From NCBI GenBank assembly GCA_002437115.1, contig DJOD01000022.1, positions 1-38,409 on the forward strand: DNA of 38,409 nucleotides, given 5' to 3'. Under the pieces are notes generated by a model that saw only the letters and a list, made by a program, of their open reading frames with translations, was not told the DNA's origin and ran no database searches. Source of the DNA: Prevotella sp. UBA6447. GTDB lineage: Bacteria > Bacteroidota > Bacteroidia > Bacteroidales > Bacteroidaceae. Below, in pieces: positions 32,302 to 38,409 of this stretch. Both the position numbers and the translations under genes were made by a program. How positions within the stretch are numbered: the stretch's first letter is position 1; each line of letters opens with the position of its first letter.

Positions 32302-33801
32302 TTGACAATCCAAGAGTTCATAAGCCGCATTGTTGCCGAGTTTGGTTTTGAGCCCACAGCAGACCAGTCGTCGGCTCTCCATGTGTTTGCCCGTTTCTTG
32401 GCTGACCGCCGTTCGGGTTGCGTGATGGTGCTGCGAGGGTCGGCCGGCACGGGAAAGACCTCATTGGCGGGTGCCATGATGCGCACCATGCGGAGCCTGG
32501 GACAGAAGCTCCTGCTCATGGCTCCCACAGGGCGCGCCGCAAAGGTGCTTTCCATGAACAGCGGTTTCTCAGCTTACACCATCCACCGCAAAATCTATCG
32601 TGAGAAGGCTTATCAGGGTTTGGACGGGCAGTTTAACTTGAGCGACAACCGTTATTGCAATACCCTCTTCGTGGTCGATGAGGCCTCGATGATCAGCCAC
32701 AGTCCCATTGATTTCTCGGCCGAAGGCTCCTCGGGAGCCACCTCCTTTGGGTCGGGAAATCTGCTTGACGACCTTGTGAAGTATGTCTACAGCGGCGACA
32801 ACTGCCGTCTGCTGCTCATCGGCGACAAGGCACAGTTGCCCCCAATGGGTGAGGAAGAGGCTCCGGCGCTGAGTGCCGACACGCTGGAAGGTTACGGCCT
32901 ACATGTCTACCAGTGCGACCTCAACGAGGTGCTGCGCCAAAGCCAACATTCGGGTGTGCTTTACAATGCCACCGTCATCCGCCAGATGATTACCCACGAC
33001 GAGATGACTCAGTTGCCCCGTATTACCTTTAGCCGCTTTGCCGACATTGTGAAGGTGCCAGGTGACGAGCTCATTGAGAGCCTCGCCACAAGTTATAGCC
33101 GGGTTGGTGTGGACGAGACCATCGTTGTGACTCGTTCCAACAAGCGCGCCACAGTCTACAACCTCGGCATTCGCAACACTGTGCTCGACCGTGAGGACAC
33201 GCTCTGCCATGGCGACATCCTCATGGTGGTGCGCAACAATTACTATTGGACTGAGTGCCAGCGGTCCGCTGAGGTCACCCAGGGCACGCAGTCGTCCGCT
33301 GGCAAGGCGTCAGGCAGTATGGCCTTCCTGGCTAATGGCGACCGTGCTGTGGTGGAGCGCGTGCGCAACTATCGTGAGCTCTATGGCTTCCATTTTGCCG
33401 ACGTGTGGCTGTCGTTCCCCGATTACGACAACACCGAGATGCAGGTGACGGCCTTGCTCGACTCGCTCACGACCGATGCCCCAGCCCTAACGCGCGAGCA
33501 GCATGAGCACCTGTTTGCTGCCGTGATGGAGGATTATGCTGACATCTCTACCAAGGGTGAGCGCATGAAAGCCTTGCGAGCTGATGCCTACTTCAATGCC
33601 TTGCAGGTGAAGTTTGCTTACGCGGTCACCTGTCACAAGGCGCAGGGTGGGCAGTGGAGCCACGTCTATGTGGATCAGGGATACATGACGGACGATATGC
33701 TCACGCCCTCATATATCCATTGGCTCTACACCGCCTTCACGCGTGCCATCGACAAGCTTTTCTTGGTCAACTGGCCCAAGAACCAGTGTCAGGACGAGTG
33801 A
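32302..33801 (+). CDS. RecD-like ATP-dependent DNA helicase (superfamily 1)
   Basis: This 499-residue SF1B helicase probably acts in DNA repair or recombination. Walker A is GSAGTGKT at 46-53, Walker B is LFVVDEASM with Asp126 and Glu127, followed by LIGDKAQLPP (motif III) and the C-terminal motifs KFAYAVTCHKAQGGQW (V) and WLYTAFTRAIDKLFLVNW (VI). It lacks the long N-terminal region of exonuclease V RecD. The start appears to be TTG at 32302: the in-frame codon two triplets upstream is TAG, and the next ATG would remove conserved residues before Walker A. It is divergent from the rsmD operon. Confidence 0.9.
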   Translation: MTIQEFISRIVAEFGFEPTADQSSALHVFARFLADRRSGCVMVLRGSAGTGKTSLAGAMMRTMRSLGQKLLLMAPTGRAAKVLSMNSGFSAYTIHRKIYREKAYQGLDGQFNLSDNRYCNTLFVVDEASMISHSPIDFSAEGSSGATSFGSGNLLDDLVKYVYSGDNCRLLLIGDKAQLPPMGEEEAPALSADTLEGYGLHVYQCDLNEVLRQSQHSGVLYNATVIRQMITHDEMTQLPRITFSRFADIVKVPGDELIESLATSYSRVGVDETIVVTRSNKRATVYNLGIRNTVLDREDTLCHGDILMVVRNNYYWTECQRSAEVTQGTQSSAGKASGSMAFLANGDRAVVERVRNYRELYGFHFADVWLSFPDYDNTEMQVTALLDSLTTDAPALTREQHEHLFAAVMEDYADISTKGERMKALRADAYFNALQVKFAYAVTCHKAQGGQWSHVYVDQGYMTDDMLTPSYIHWLYTAFTRAIDKLFLVNWPKNQCQDE

Positions 33802-33813
33802 CGCAAAATCTTG

Positions 33814-33861
33814 CAAGAAACCCCTTTCCATGGGTCGCGATCCATGAGAAGGGGTTTCTTG
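33814..33861. terminator. Long inverted repeat, probable bidirectional terminator
   Basis: CAAGAAACCCCTT (33814-33826) pairs perfectly with AAGGGGTTTCTTG (33849-33861), and much of the intervening sequence also pairs, giving a stem of about 20 bp. It lies between the convergent helicase and TraB-like genes. Confidence 0.75.
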
Positions 33862-33896
33862 TGTGTCGATGACGGTTTAGCGAAAGGAGGTGGCGC

Positions 33897-34763
33897 TTAG
33901 TCGATGCCTTCCACGTGGAGCCCTTGTGCCTTGAGCTTGCTGAGGATGCCTTGCTCGCCGCCCAGCACGTAGCAGGGAAGGACAAACAAGGTGGGCTTGT
34001 CGCGCATGACCTGCTCCATGACCTTGGTGGATTCCTGTGTCAGGAACCCGCAGCTCGTTGGTCCCATCGCACCGCTGAAGGCTGCTGCTGCGGCATCTAT
34101 GTCTTTGGACTTGTAGGCGTCCACGCTCTTGTCGATGGCATCGAGAATCTCTTGCTGATGGTCAAAGAACAAGGTTAAGGCCTTGGCCTGCATCTCCATG
34201 GGTACACTCTTGACGAGCTGAATGTAATCTTTCACGTCTATGAGGCTGCCGGTGGGCTCGTTGTTCTTCTTGGCTTGCGCCGCAAAGTATTGTGCAAAGG
34301 TGTGGGTCGGGTCGTACTCGCCCATGTGGTTGGCCATGAAGAGCAGTTGGGTGAAGTCTTCCAGCACGGCGACGGGGGTGCGGCCGTTGTATCGTTTCTG
34401 GTTGTAGGGATTCTTCCAGCTCACCTCCGTGTATTTTTTGAGAAACTGGTCGAGGAGCTGAACCTGCTGTTCGTTGAGTAGCGAGGCCAGCGTCTTGCCG
34501 ACTGGCAACTTCTCAGCCTCTTTCAGCTGGGTGTCGTTGGCCATGCGGTCGATGTCGAAATATACTTGCTCCGTTTCGGTCATGGCCTCCTTCAGGCTGT
34601 CGATGTGGTCGACATAGCCCATGGGATTGAGAAAGTCGTGTGTGGCGACGATGTAGGAAGGCTTGGCAAAGCTGTCGGAAGTCACCTTGTAGAGCAGTTG
34701 CGCTGACGCGCTCATCGTGAGGGCGAAAGCCGACACTGTGGTGAGAAGCAGTTTTTTCATCAT
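33897..34763 (-). CDS. TraB/GumN-like exported protein with altered motifs
   Basis: The 288-residue protein has a signal peptide (MMKKLLLTTVSAFALTMSASAQ). It follows the TraB/GumN pattern: LLYKVTSDSFAKPSYIVATHDF at the start of the mature chain and TLFVLPCYVLGGEQGILSKLKAQG near the C-terminus. In typical members these read roughly GTHH and VGAxHLxGxxGxxxLL. Here the first is ATHD and the second has CYVL, so one of the paired histidines and the C-terminal histidine are missing. Its ATG overlaps the stop of the DUF4435-type gene (ATGA), so the two are translationally coupled. Family role is poorly known; loss of activity is inferred. Confidence 0.75.
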   Translation of the reverse strand: MMKKLLLTTVSAFALTMSASAQLLYKVTSDSFAKPSYIVATHDFLNPMGYVDHIDSLKEAMTETEQVYFDIDRMANDTQLKEAEKLPVGKTLASLLNEQQVQLLDQFLKKYTEVSWKNPYNQKRYNGRTPVAVLEDFTQLLFMANHMGEYDPTHTFAQYFAAQAKKNNEPTGSLIDVKDYIQLVKSVPMEMQAKALTLFFDHQQEILDAIDKSVDAYKSKDIDAAAAAFSGAMGPTSCGFLTQESTKVMEQVMRDKPTLFVLPCYVLGGEQGILSKLKAQGLHVEGID

Positions 34764-35821
34764 GATGATTGTGGAAAGATAGTGGGTTGTTGAATTGTGG
34801 GTTGTGGGGTGGGACATTGTTGTGAGATGCGCTCCACAAAGCGTTGCAGGTCGGCCTTGAGCCTCGCGAACTCGGGCGACCGCATGAATCCCGCGTTGCG
34901 TTTCAGCACGGGTGTCACAGTGTCCACGCTGTTGGTGTAGCACGACAGCTCGTTGCGTTGCTGCACGCCGTGCACACTCTGTCTCTGTATTTCCTCTTGT
35001 CGCATGCGCACCAGCTTGTCGCACACCTTGCGGAGCATGGGCATCACCACCTTGTCAAAAAGGTGATGCCCTTGAATATAGAGATACGTGTTGTCGGGCG
35101 TGACGCCCAAGGCGAGCAGTTCCTCCTTTACCCGTAGCCAGCTTTGCTTGGCGTTGGGGTGCTGGTGTCGTAGCATCTCGGCTTTTCTTGTTGCCTTGCG
35201 CCTCACGTTCTTGATGATGGTGTCGGCCTGGGCAAATCCAAATTTGCCCATGTCAACGACCTTCAGGAAGTCGGTCATGGTAAACTGTCCGTAGTCGCTC
35301 GAACGGTAATACCAGATGTTCCACACGAAGAGTGGGTAGATGGCTTGTGAGAAATCGCGCAGGTACTGCTCCATGTCGAACACCTCATGGTCGTTGAGCG
35401 TTACGGCCACCGCCACGTCATGGAGCGAGGGCGCGTAGCATTGCAGGTTTTCGATGGCGTAGGCGTAGGTGTGAAACACGTAGGGATTTTCCAAAATGCG
35501 ACGCGATGTTTCCGATGCGCCCTGTATGAGGTAGTCGTAGTCGGCATCGACGCAGGCTACCATGTCGCTTCCCGTCTTGCCCTCCAGCATACTCATGAGG
35601 GCCGCTTTCTTGCCCCGTTCCAGACGTTGGTCGCGCGATGGCAGCATCACTTCGAACGCAATCCTGTCGGTTTCCACTTGCGAGAGGATTTGCCTCCAGA
35701 AGAACACGTCGTCGTAGCTTTCCACATAGGCCACGACCTTTCGCCGTGCGCGCTTGGAGTTGAGGCGGTTGGCTGCTTCCAGGTAGGAAGATGTCAGGTT
35801 GTCTTTGAGTCGGTGTGACAT
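34760..35821 (-). CDS. DUF4435 / Toprim-like protein
   Basis: This 353-residue protein resembles the DUF4435 family. The N-terminal half has the Toprim-type acidic set: Glu34 in VVAYVESYDDVFFW, then Asp92, Asp94 and Asp96 in MVACVDADYDYL, followed by YAYAIENLQCY. The family includes AriB, the effector of the PARIS anti-phage system, and is related to the nuclease half of OLD-type proteins. The C-terminal tail (PTPQPTIQQPTIFPQSS) is low-complexity and built from a short DNA repeat. It starts 28 bp after the ABC-type ATPase gene and overlaps the TraB-like gene. A nuclease role is inferred from the acidic residues. Confidence 0.75.
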   Translation of the reverse strand: MSHRLKDNLTSSYLEAANRLNSKRARRKVVAYVESYDDVFFWRQILSQVETDRIAFEVMLPSRDQRLERGKKAALMSMLEGKTGSDMVACVDADYDYLIQGASETSRRILENPYVFHTYAYAIENLQCYAPSLHDVAVAVTLNDHEVFDMEQYLRDFSQAIYPLFVWNIWYYRSSDYGQFTMTDFLKVVDMGKFGFAQADTIIKNVRRKATRKAEMLRHQHPNAKQSWLRVKEELLALGVTPDNTYLYIQGHHLFDKVVMPMLRKVCDKLVRMRQEEIQRQSVHGVQQRNELSCYTNSVDTVTPVLKRNAGFMRSPEFARLKADLQRFVERISQQCPTPQPTIQQPTIFPQSS

Positions 35822-35849
35822 GGTGTGCGCTCCTTTCTTTCTGTGATGT

Positions 35850-36665
35850 TCAGACGGTGATGTCGCTCACCTCGGTCACCTTGTCCATCCATCCGTTCAT
35901 GATGACGGCTGGCGAGTGGGTGGTGAGGATGATCTGCACGTTGGGGTTGAGCTCAAGGATGAGGTCAATGAGTTGTTTCTGCCACTCGACGTGAAGGCTT
36001 ACCTCAGGCTCGTCCATGAAAAGCACGTAGCTTTGGTTGTCTTCGACGAGCACTGTGAGCAGGATGGCCAGCATCTGCTTCTCGCCGCTCGACAGCTGGT
36101 AGGGCACGAGAGTCTCGCCGATTTGACTGAAGCGTATCTCGTTCTCCGACCGTATGAGGGTCTTCCCCGTGTCGGCGAAGAGGTGGTCGATGATGTCCTG
36201 GAACTTACGTTTCGGCTCAGAGAAGCGTTGCGCCTGCTCGGCAGCGTCGGGCTTTCCGCTTTGCAGGGCACTGATGATGCGATTGCCGACGTTCACTTGG
36301 TAGTCGAGGTATTTGCGCTGCAGGTTGAAGAGTTGCCAGTCGAGCTCAGTTGCCAGCGACACGTCCATCTTCGACACGGTCTCGGCATTGATGAGCGGTC
36401 GGTCAAAGCTGCGTATGATGTCGTACCGTATCCATTTGGCGTTTTCTGGACACACCTTGAGCTTCACGCCCTTGAGCAAGTGGCTGGGAAACTCGCCACC
36501 AGCCGACAACCCCTTCACCACCTTGTTGAGGATGGTCGACTTGCCCACACCGTTGACGCCGCTCAGGATGTTGACCTTGCGGTCGAGGTTCCACACGATG
36601 TGTTTCTTGCCGCTCCAGAGCGACTCGATTTCTATCTGCTCAATATGGTCAACGTAATTCTGCAT
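35850..36665 (-). CDS. ABC-type (SMC/RecF-like) ATPase, AAA_15/AAA_21 type
   Basis: The 271-residue protein has a complete ABC-type ATPase core: Walker A GVNGVGKS at 36-43, the signature YQLSSGEKQML, Walker B YVLFMDEPEVSLH with the D-loop, and the switch histidine in ILTTHSPAVIMNGW. No membrane segment is present, and only a short helical insert separates the two halves, so it is not a full SMC protein. It precedes the DUF4435-type gene by 28 bp. ATPases of this class with DUF4435 partners occur in defence systems and also in uncharacterised chromosomal pairs. Confidence 0.85.
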   Translation of the reverse strand: MQNYVDHIEQIEIESLWSGKKHIVWNLDRKVNILSGVNGVGKSTILNKVVKGLSAGGEFPSHLLKGVKLKVCPENAKWIRYDIIRSFDRPLINAETVSKMDVSLATELDWQLFNLQRKYLDYQVNVGNRIISALQSGKPDAAEQAQRFSEPKRKFQDIIDHLFADTGKTLIRSENEIRFSQIGETLVPYQLSSGEKQMLAILLTVLVEDNQSYVLFMDEPEVSLHVEWQKQLIDLILELNPNVQIILTTHSPAVIMNGWMDKVTEVSDITV

Positions 36666-36706
36666 GGCTCAAAAGGTTTGGTGGTGGGCGGTGATGCTCA
36701 CTGTTG

Positions 36707-36736
36707 CAAAAATACAAAAACAATTCTGGAAAACAA
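36707..36736 (-). promoter_or_regulatory. Promoter of the ATPase-DUF4435-TraB-like operon
   Basis: On the minus strand TTG (36736-36734) and TATTTTTG (36714-36707) are 19 bp apart, and the ATPase start codon is about 42 bp downstream. Confidence 0.6.
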
Positions 36737-36799
36737 TCTCTTTTTCCCACTTTTTGTTGACATTTCCGTTCGTCCCTGCCCACTTTGCCAGTATGAAAC

Positions 36800-36830
36800 T
36801 TGTCCTTCTTGCGTTTTTTGGCTACCTTTG
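36800..36830 (+). promoter_or_regulatory. Promoter of the EamA transporter gene
   Basis: TTG at 36800-36802 and TACCTTTG at 36823-36830 are 20 bp apart. The predicted leader before the ATG at 36917 is about 80 nt and shows no strong structure. Confidence 0.65.
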
Positions 36831-36916
36831 CATTGGCGAAGGAGCAATAAACGTTCCTTTTATCATGTTTTTTGTGGTGGCAAATGGTTGTCGCCTAGGA
36901 TAACAAAAGATACGCA

Positions 36917-37834
36917 ATGAGTAACAAGCCTTTGCAAGCACACCTCAGTATGTTCTCGGCCGAGGCCATGTGGGGACTCATGTCGCCCGTGGGCAAGGAT
37001 GCCATGAACCATGGCATCGATGGATTATCGATGGTCAGTTTTCGTGTGGCAGGTGCCGCCCTGCTGTTTTGGTTGGCGTCGCTGTTGGGCAAGCGCGAGC
37101 ACATCCCGCCCCGCGACGTGCTGCTCATGGCAGGCGCAGCCCTGCTGGGTGTGGTGTTCAACCAGTGCCTCTTCACCATCGGCCTGAGCGTCACGTCGCC
37201 CATCAACGCCAGCATCGTCACCACGTCGATGCCCATCTTCGCCATGGTGCTCTCCTTTCTCATCCTTGGCGAGCCCATCACGTTGCAGAAAGCGGGTGGC
37301 GTGGCCATTGGATGTACGGGCGCGGTGATTCTCATCCTTGCCAGTGCCACGGCGGGAAACGCCAAGGTGGGCAACATCAGGGGCGACATGATGTGCATCT
37401 GTGCCCAGTTGTCGTTTGCCCTTTACCTCTCCTTATATAATAAGATGGTGCGCAAGTACAATGCCTTCACGGTCAACAAGTGGATGTTCACCTGGGCCAC
37501 GGTGTTTGTGGTGCCCGTGTCGTCGGGTCATCTGTCGCAGTTGTCGTGGGCTACGCTTACCTCGACCACGTGGATGGAGGTGGGCTTCGTGGTGTTCTTC
37601 GGAACGTTTGTCAGCTACCTGCTCTCCATCGTAGCTCAAGGCGTGCTGCGCCCCACGGTGGTCAGCGTCTACAACTATGTACAGCCCATCGTCTCCGTCA
37701 CGGTGAGCGTGCTCACGGGCTTAGGAGTCTTCACGTGGCCGCAGGGCGTGGCTGTCATCCTGGTGTTCTCGGGCGTCTGGCTCGTGGTCAAGAGCAAGTC
37801 GAAGCGCGACCTGCAGGCCCCCGAGAAGCGATGA
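36917..37834 (+). CDS. EamA/DMT-family transporter
   Basis: This is a 305-residue polytopic membrane protein with about ten membrane segments in two EamA halves. The first includes SAEAMWGLMSPVGKDAMNHGIDGLSMVSFRVAGAALLFW and NASIVTTSMPIFAMVLSFLILGEPITLQKAGGVAIGCTGAVILI, the conserved end of an EamA repeat. The second half repeats it with VVSVYNYVQPIVSVTVSVLTGLGVFTWPQGVAVILVFSGVWLV. Such proteins export small metabolites, but the substrate cannot be read from sequence. It is a single gene, divergent from the ATPase operon. Confidence 0.9.
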   Translation: MSNKPLQAHLSMFSAEAMWGLMSPVGKDAMNHGIDGLSMVSFRVAGAALLFWLASLLGKREHIPPRDVLLMAGAALLGVVFNQCLFTIGLSVTSPINASIVTTSMPIFAMVLSFLILGEPITLQKAGGVAIGCTGAVILILASATAGNAKVGNIRGDMMCICAQLSFALYLSLYNKMVRKYNAFTVNKWMFTWATVFVVPVSSGHLSQLSWATLTSTTWMEVGFVVFFGTFVSYLLSIVAQGVLRPTVVSVYNYVQPIVSVTVSVLTGLGVFTWPQGVAVILVFSGVWLVVKSKSKRDLQAPEKR

Positions 37835-38231
37835 CGCGCCTTTGGCCGGGTGAAGGCACACCGTGGCGCTCACGATTGGCGCCCCGTCCCGAAGCCACGG
37901 CATAACTCTTCCGATGGCATTTGCATCCCCTTGAATGTCAATGGGTTGCAAAAGGCAAAAAACAATAGCTATTATTTTTAGGATGTAAGCTTTTATTTCC
38001 TGCGATAGGATGCCAATCGACGTGTTGTTCCTATCTGATGGAGTCTTGTTCAGCCTTTCAGTGTGTTGAGATTGGGCTCCAACCAGCTGCTTGCGCGGGG
38101 TTAATACACCTTAATACGTTTTGCCCTCGAATCCTGCTGGACAAAAAAATAAAGGAACAACAGGGTGGATGTAACAACGCAATGTTTGTGATAATTCCAG
38201 TTTCTTTGGATCACCTGCAAAAGCGTGTGGA
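37835..38231. other. Gene-free stretch between the EamA gene and the transposase
   Basis: I see no credible gene in these 397 bp. A weak hairpin CCGTGGC/GCCACGG (37861-37867 and 37894-37900) could be the transporter terminator. The direct repeat TTAATAC occurs twice around 38102-38118. The end of the transposable element probably lies within about 100 bp of the transposase stop codon at 38232, but I could not identify its terminal inverted repeat. Confidence 0.5.
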
Positions 38232-38409
38232 TTAAGTATAGATTCTCGTAAGTCTAAACAAGAAGAATTTTCTGTCTATGATGCCTCTGAGTTGCGCTCT
38301 AAATTGTTTGATTTTTGCATTGAGAGATTCCGCCGCAGCATTGGTCGAACGGTTGACGAAATAGTTTAGTATCTCGTCCTCTCTATCCATACATAGCTGC
38401 AGCAATATC
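38232..38409 (-). mobile_element. ISL3-family transposase, C-terminal fragment cut by the window edge
   Basis: On the minus strand an open frame runs in from the right edge and stops at TAA (38234-38232). The visible 58 residues include ILNYFVNRSTNAAAESLN and continue AKIKQFRAQLRGIIDRKFFLFRLTRIY. This matches the C-terminal end of ISL3-family (DDE_Tnp_ISL3) transposases, including the glutamate of the DDE triad in NAAAESLN. The frame is uninterrupted, so the element may be intact beyond the window. The gene is partial here only because of the window boundary. Confidence 0.85.

Noticed and set aside
31..37979. The 13-bp sequence AGCTATTATTTTT occurs at 31-43 and 37967-37979, hinting at a flanking repeat
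   Set aside because: It is short and AT-rich, and the neighbouring bases do not match, so chance is the simpler explanation.
38038..38235. Small plus-strand frame before the transposase end
   Set aside because: Composition is unlike a gene, it has no start context, and it partly overlaps the end of the transposase gene.

Overview
This window looks like chromosomal DNA from a Bacteroidales bacterium, most likely of the Prevotella group. Three things point there. Many genes are preceded by the Bacteroidetes -7 promoter consensus TAnnTTTG, in several cases with a TTG or TTTG element 19-21 bp upstream, and Shine-Dalgarno sequences are scarce. There is a large periplasmic-propeller regulator with a C-terminal AraC domain, a type found mainly in Bacteroidetes. 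Typical Bacteroidetes gene neighbourhoods are present (rsmD with a DUF3822 gene, an etfB-etfA-acyl-CoA dehydrogenase cluster, and rhaK-rhaI-rhaT). I found no rRNA, tRNA or CRISPR array.

Layout. 1-8.2 kb, plus strand: a tandem-domain CE12-type acetylesterase, dnaG primase, a membrane-anchored TPR protein, queD, queE (queuosine precursor synthesis) and a cardiolipin synthase, mostly closely spaced. 8.4-9.8 kb: eno with its own promoter and terminator. 9.9-23.5 kb: a rhamnose / rhamnogalacturonan region. It holds a propeller/AraC regulator divergent from a secreted GH78 alpha-L-rhamnosidase, then rhaD, an opposite-strand NhaD-type antiporter, then rhaK, rhaI and rhaT. 23.5-26.3 kb: a palindrome-rich gap, then an ECF sigma factor, an overlapping anti-sigma-like membrane protein and an exported protein. 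26.4-30.2 kb: etfB, etfA and a long acyl-CoA dehydrogenase. 30.2-33.8 kb: rsmD, a DUF3822-like gene and a small anchored protein on the minus strand, divergent from a RecD-like helicase. 33.9-36.7 kb, minus strand: an ABC-type ATPase, a DUF4435/Toprim-like protein and a TraB/GumN-like exported protein. 36.9-37.8 kb: an EamA/DMT exporter. The right edge carries the 3' end of an ISL3-type transposase that runs out of the window.

How the genes fit together. The CE12 esterase and the GH78 enzyme would remove acetyl groups and terminal rhamnose from pectic rhamnogalacturonan outside the cytoplasm. RhaT imports L-rhamnose, RhaI isomerises it, RhaK phosphorylates it and RhaD cleaves it to DHAP and L-lactaldehyde. 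The rhaD and rhaK promoters share a two-site direct repeat: TCAA twice, 21 bp apart, at exactly the same distance from both -7 boxes. This suggests one AraC-type activator acts on both halves of the split cluster. A separate tandem repeat (TTTTGAACAC twice) lies in front of the GH78 gene and is a candidate site for the divergent regulator.

The most interesting items are: (1) the shared rha operator; (2) a hybrid-type regulator that keeps a HisKA-like HEF.TP motif but has lost the kinase ATPase and receiver domains; (3) an ATPase plus DUF4435 pair in the same order as the PARIS anti-phage system, translationally coupled to a TraB/GumN-like protein whose conserved histidine motifs are altered; and (4) a palindromic repeat cluster upstream of the ECF sigma operon.
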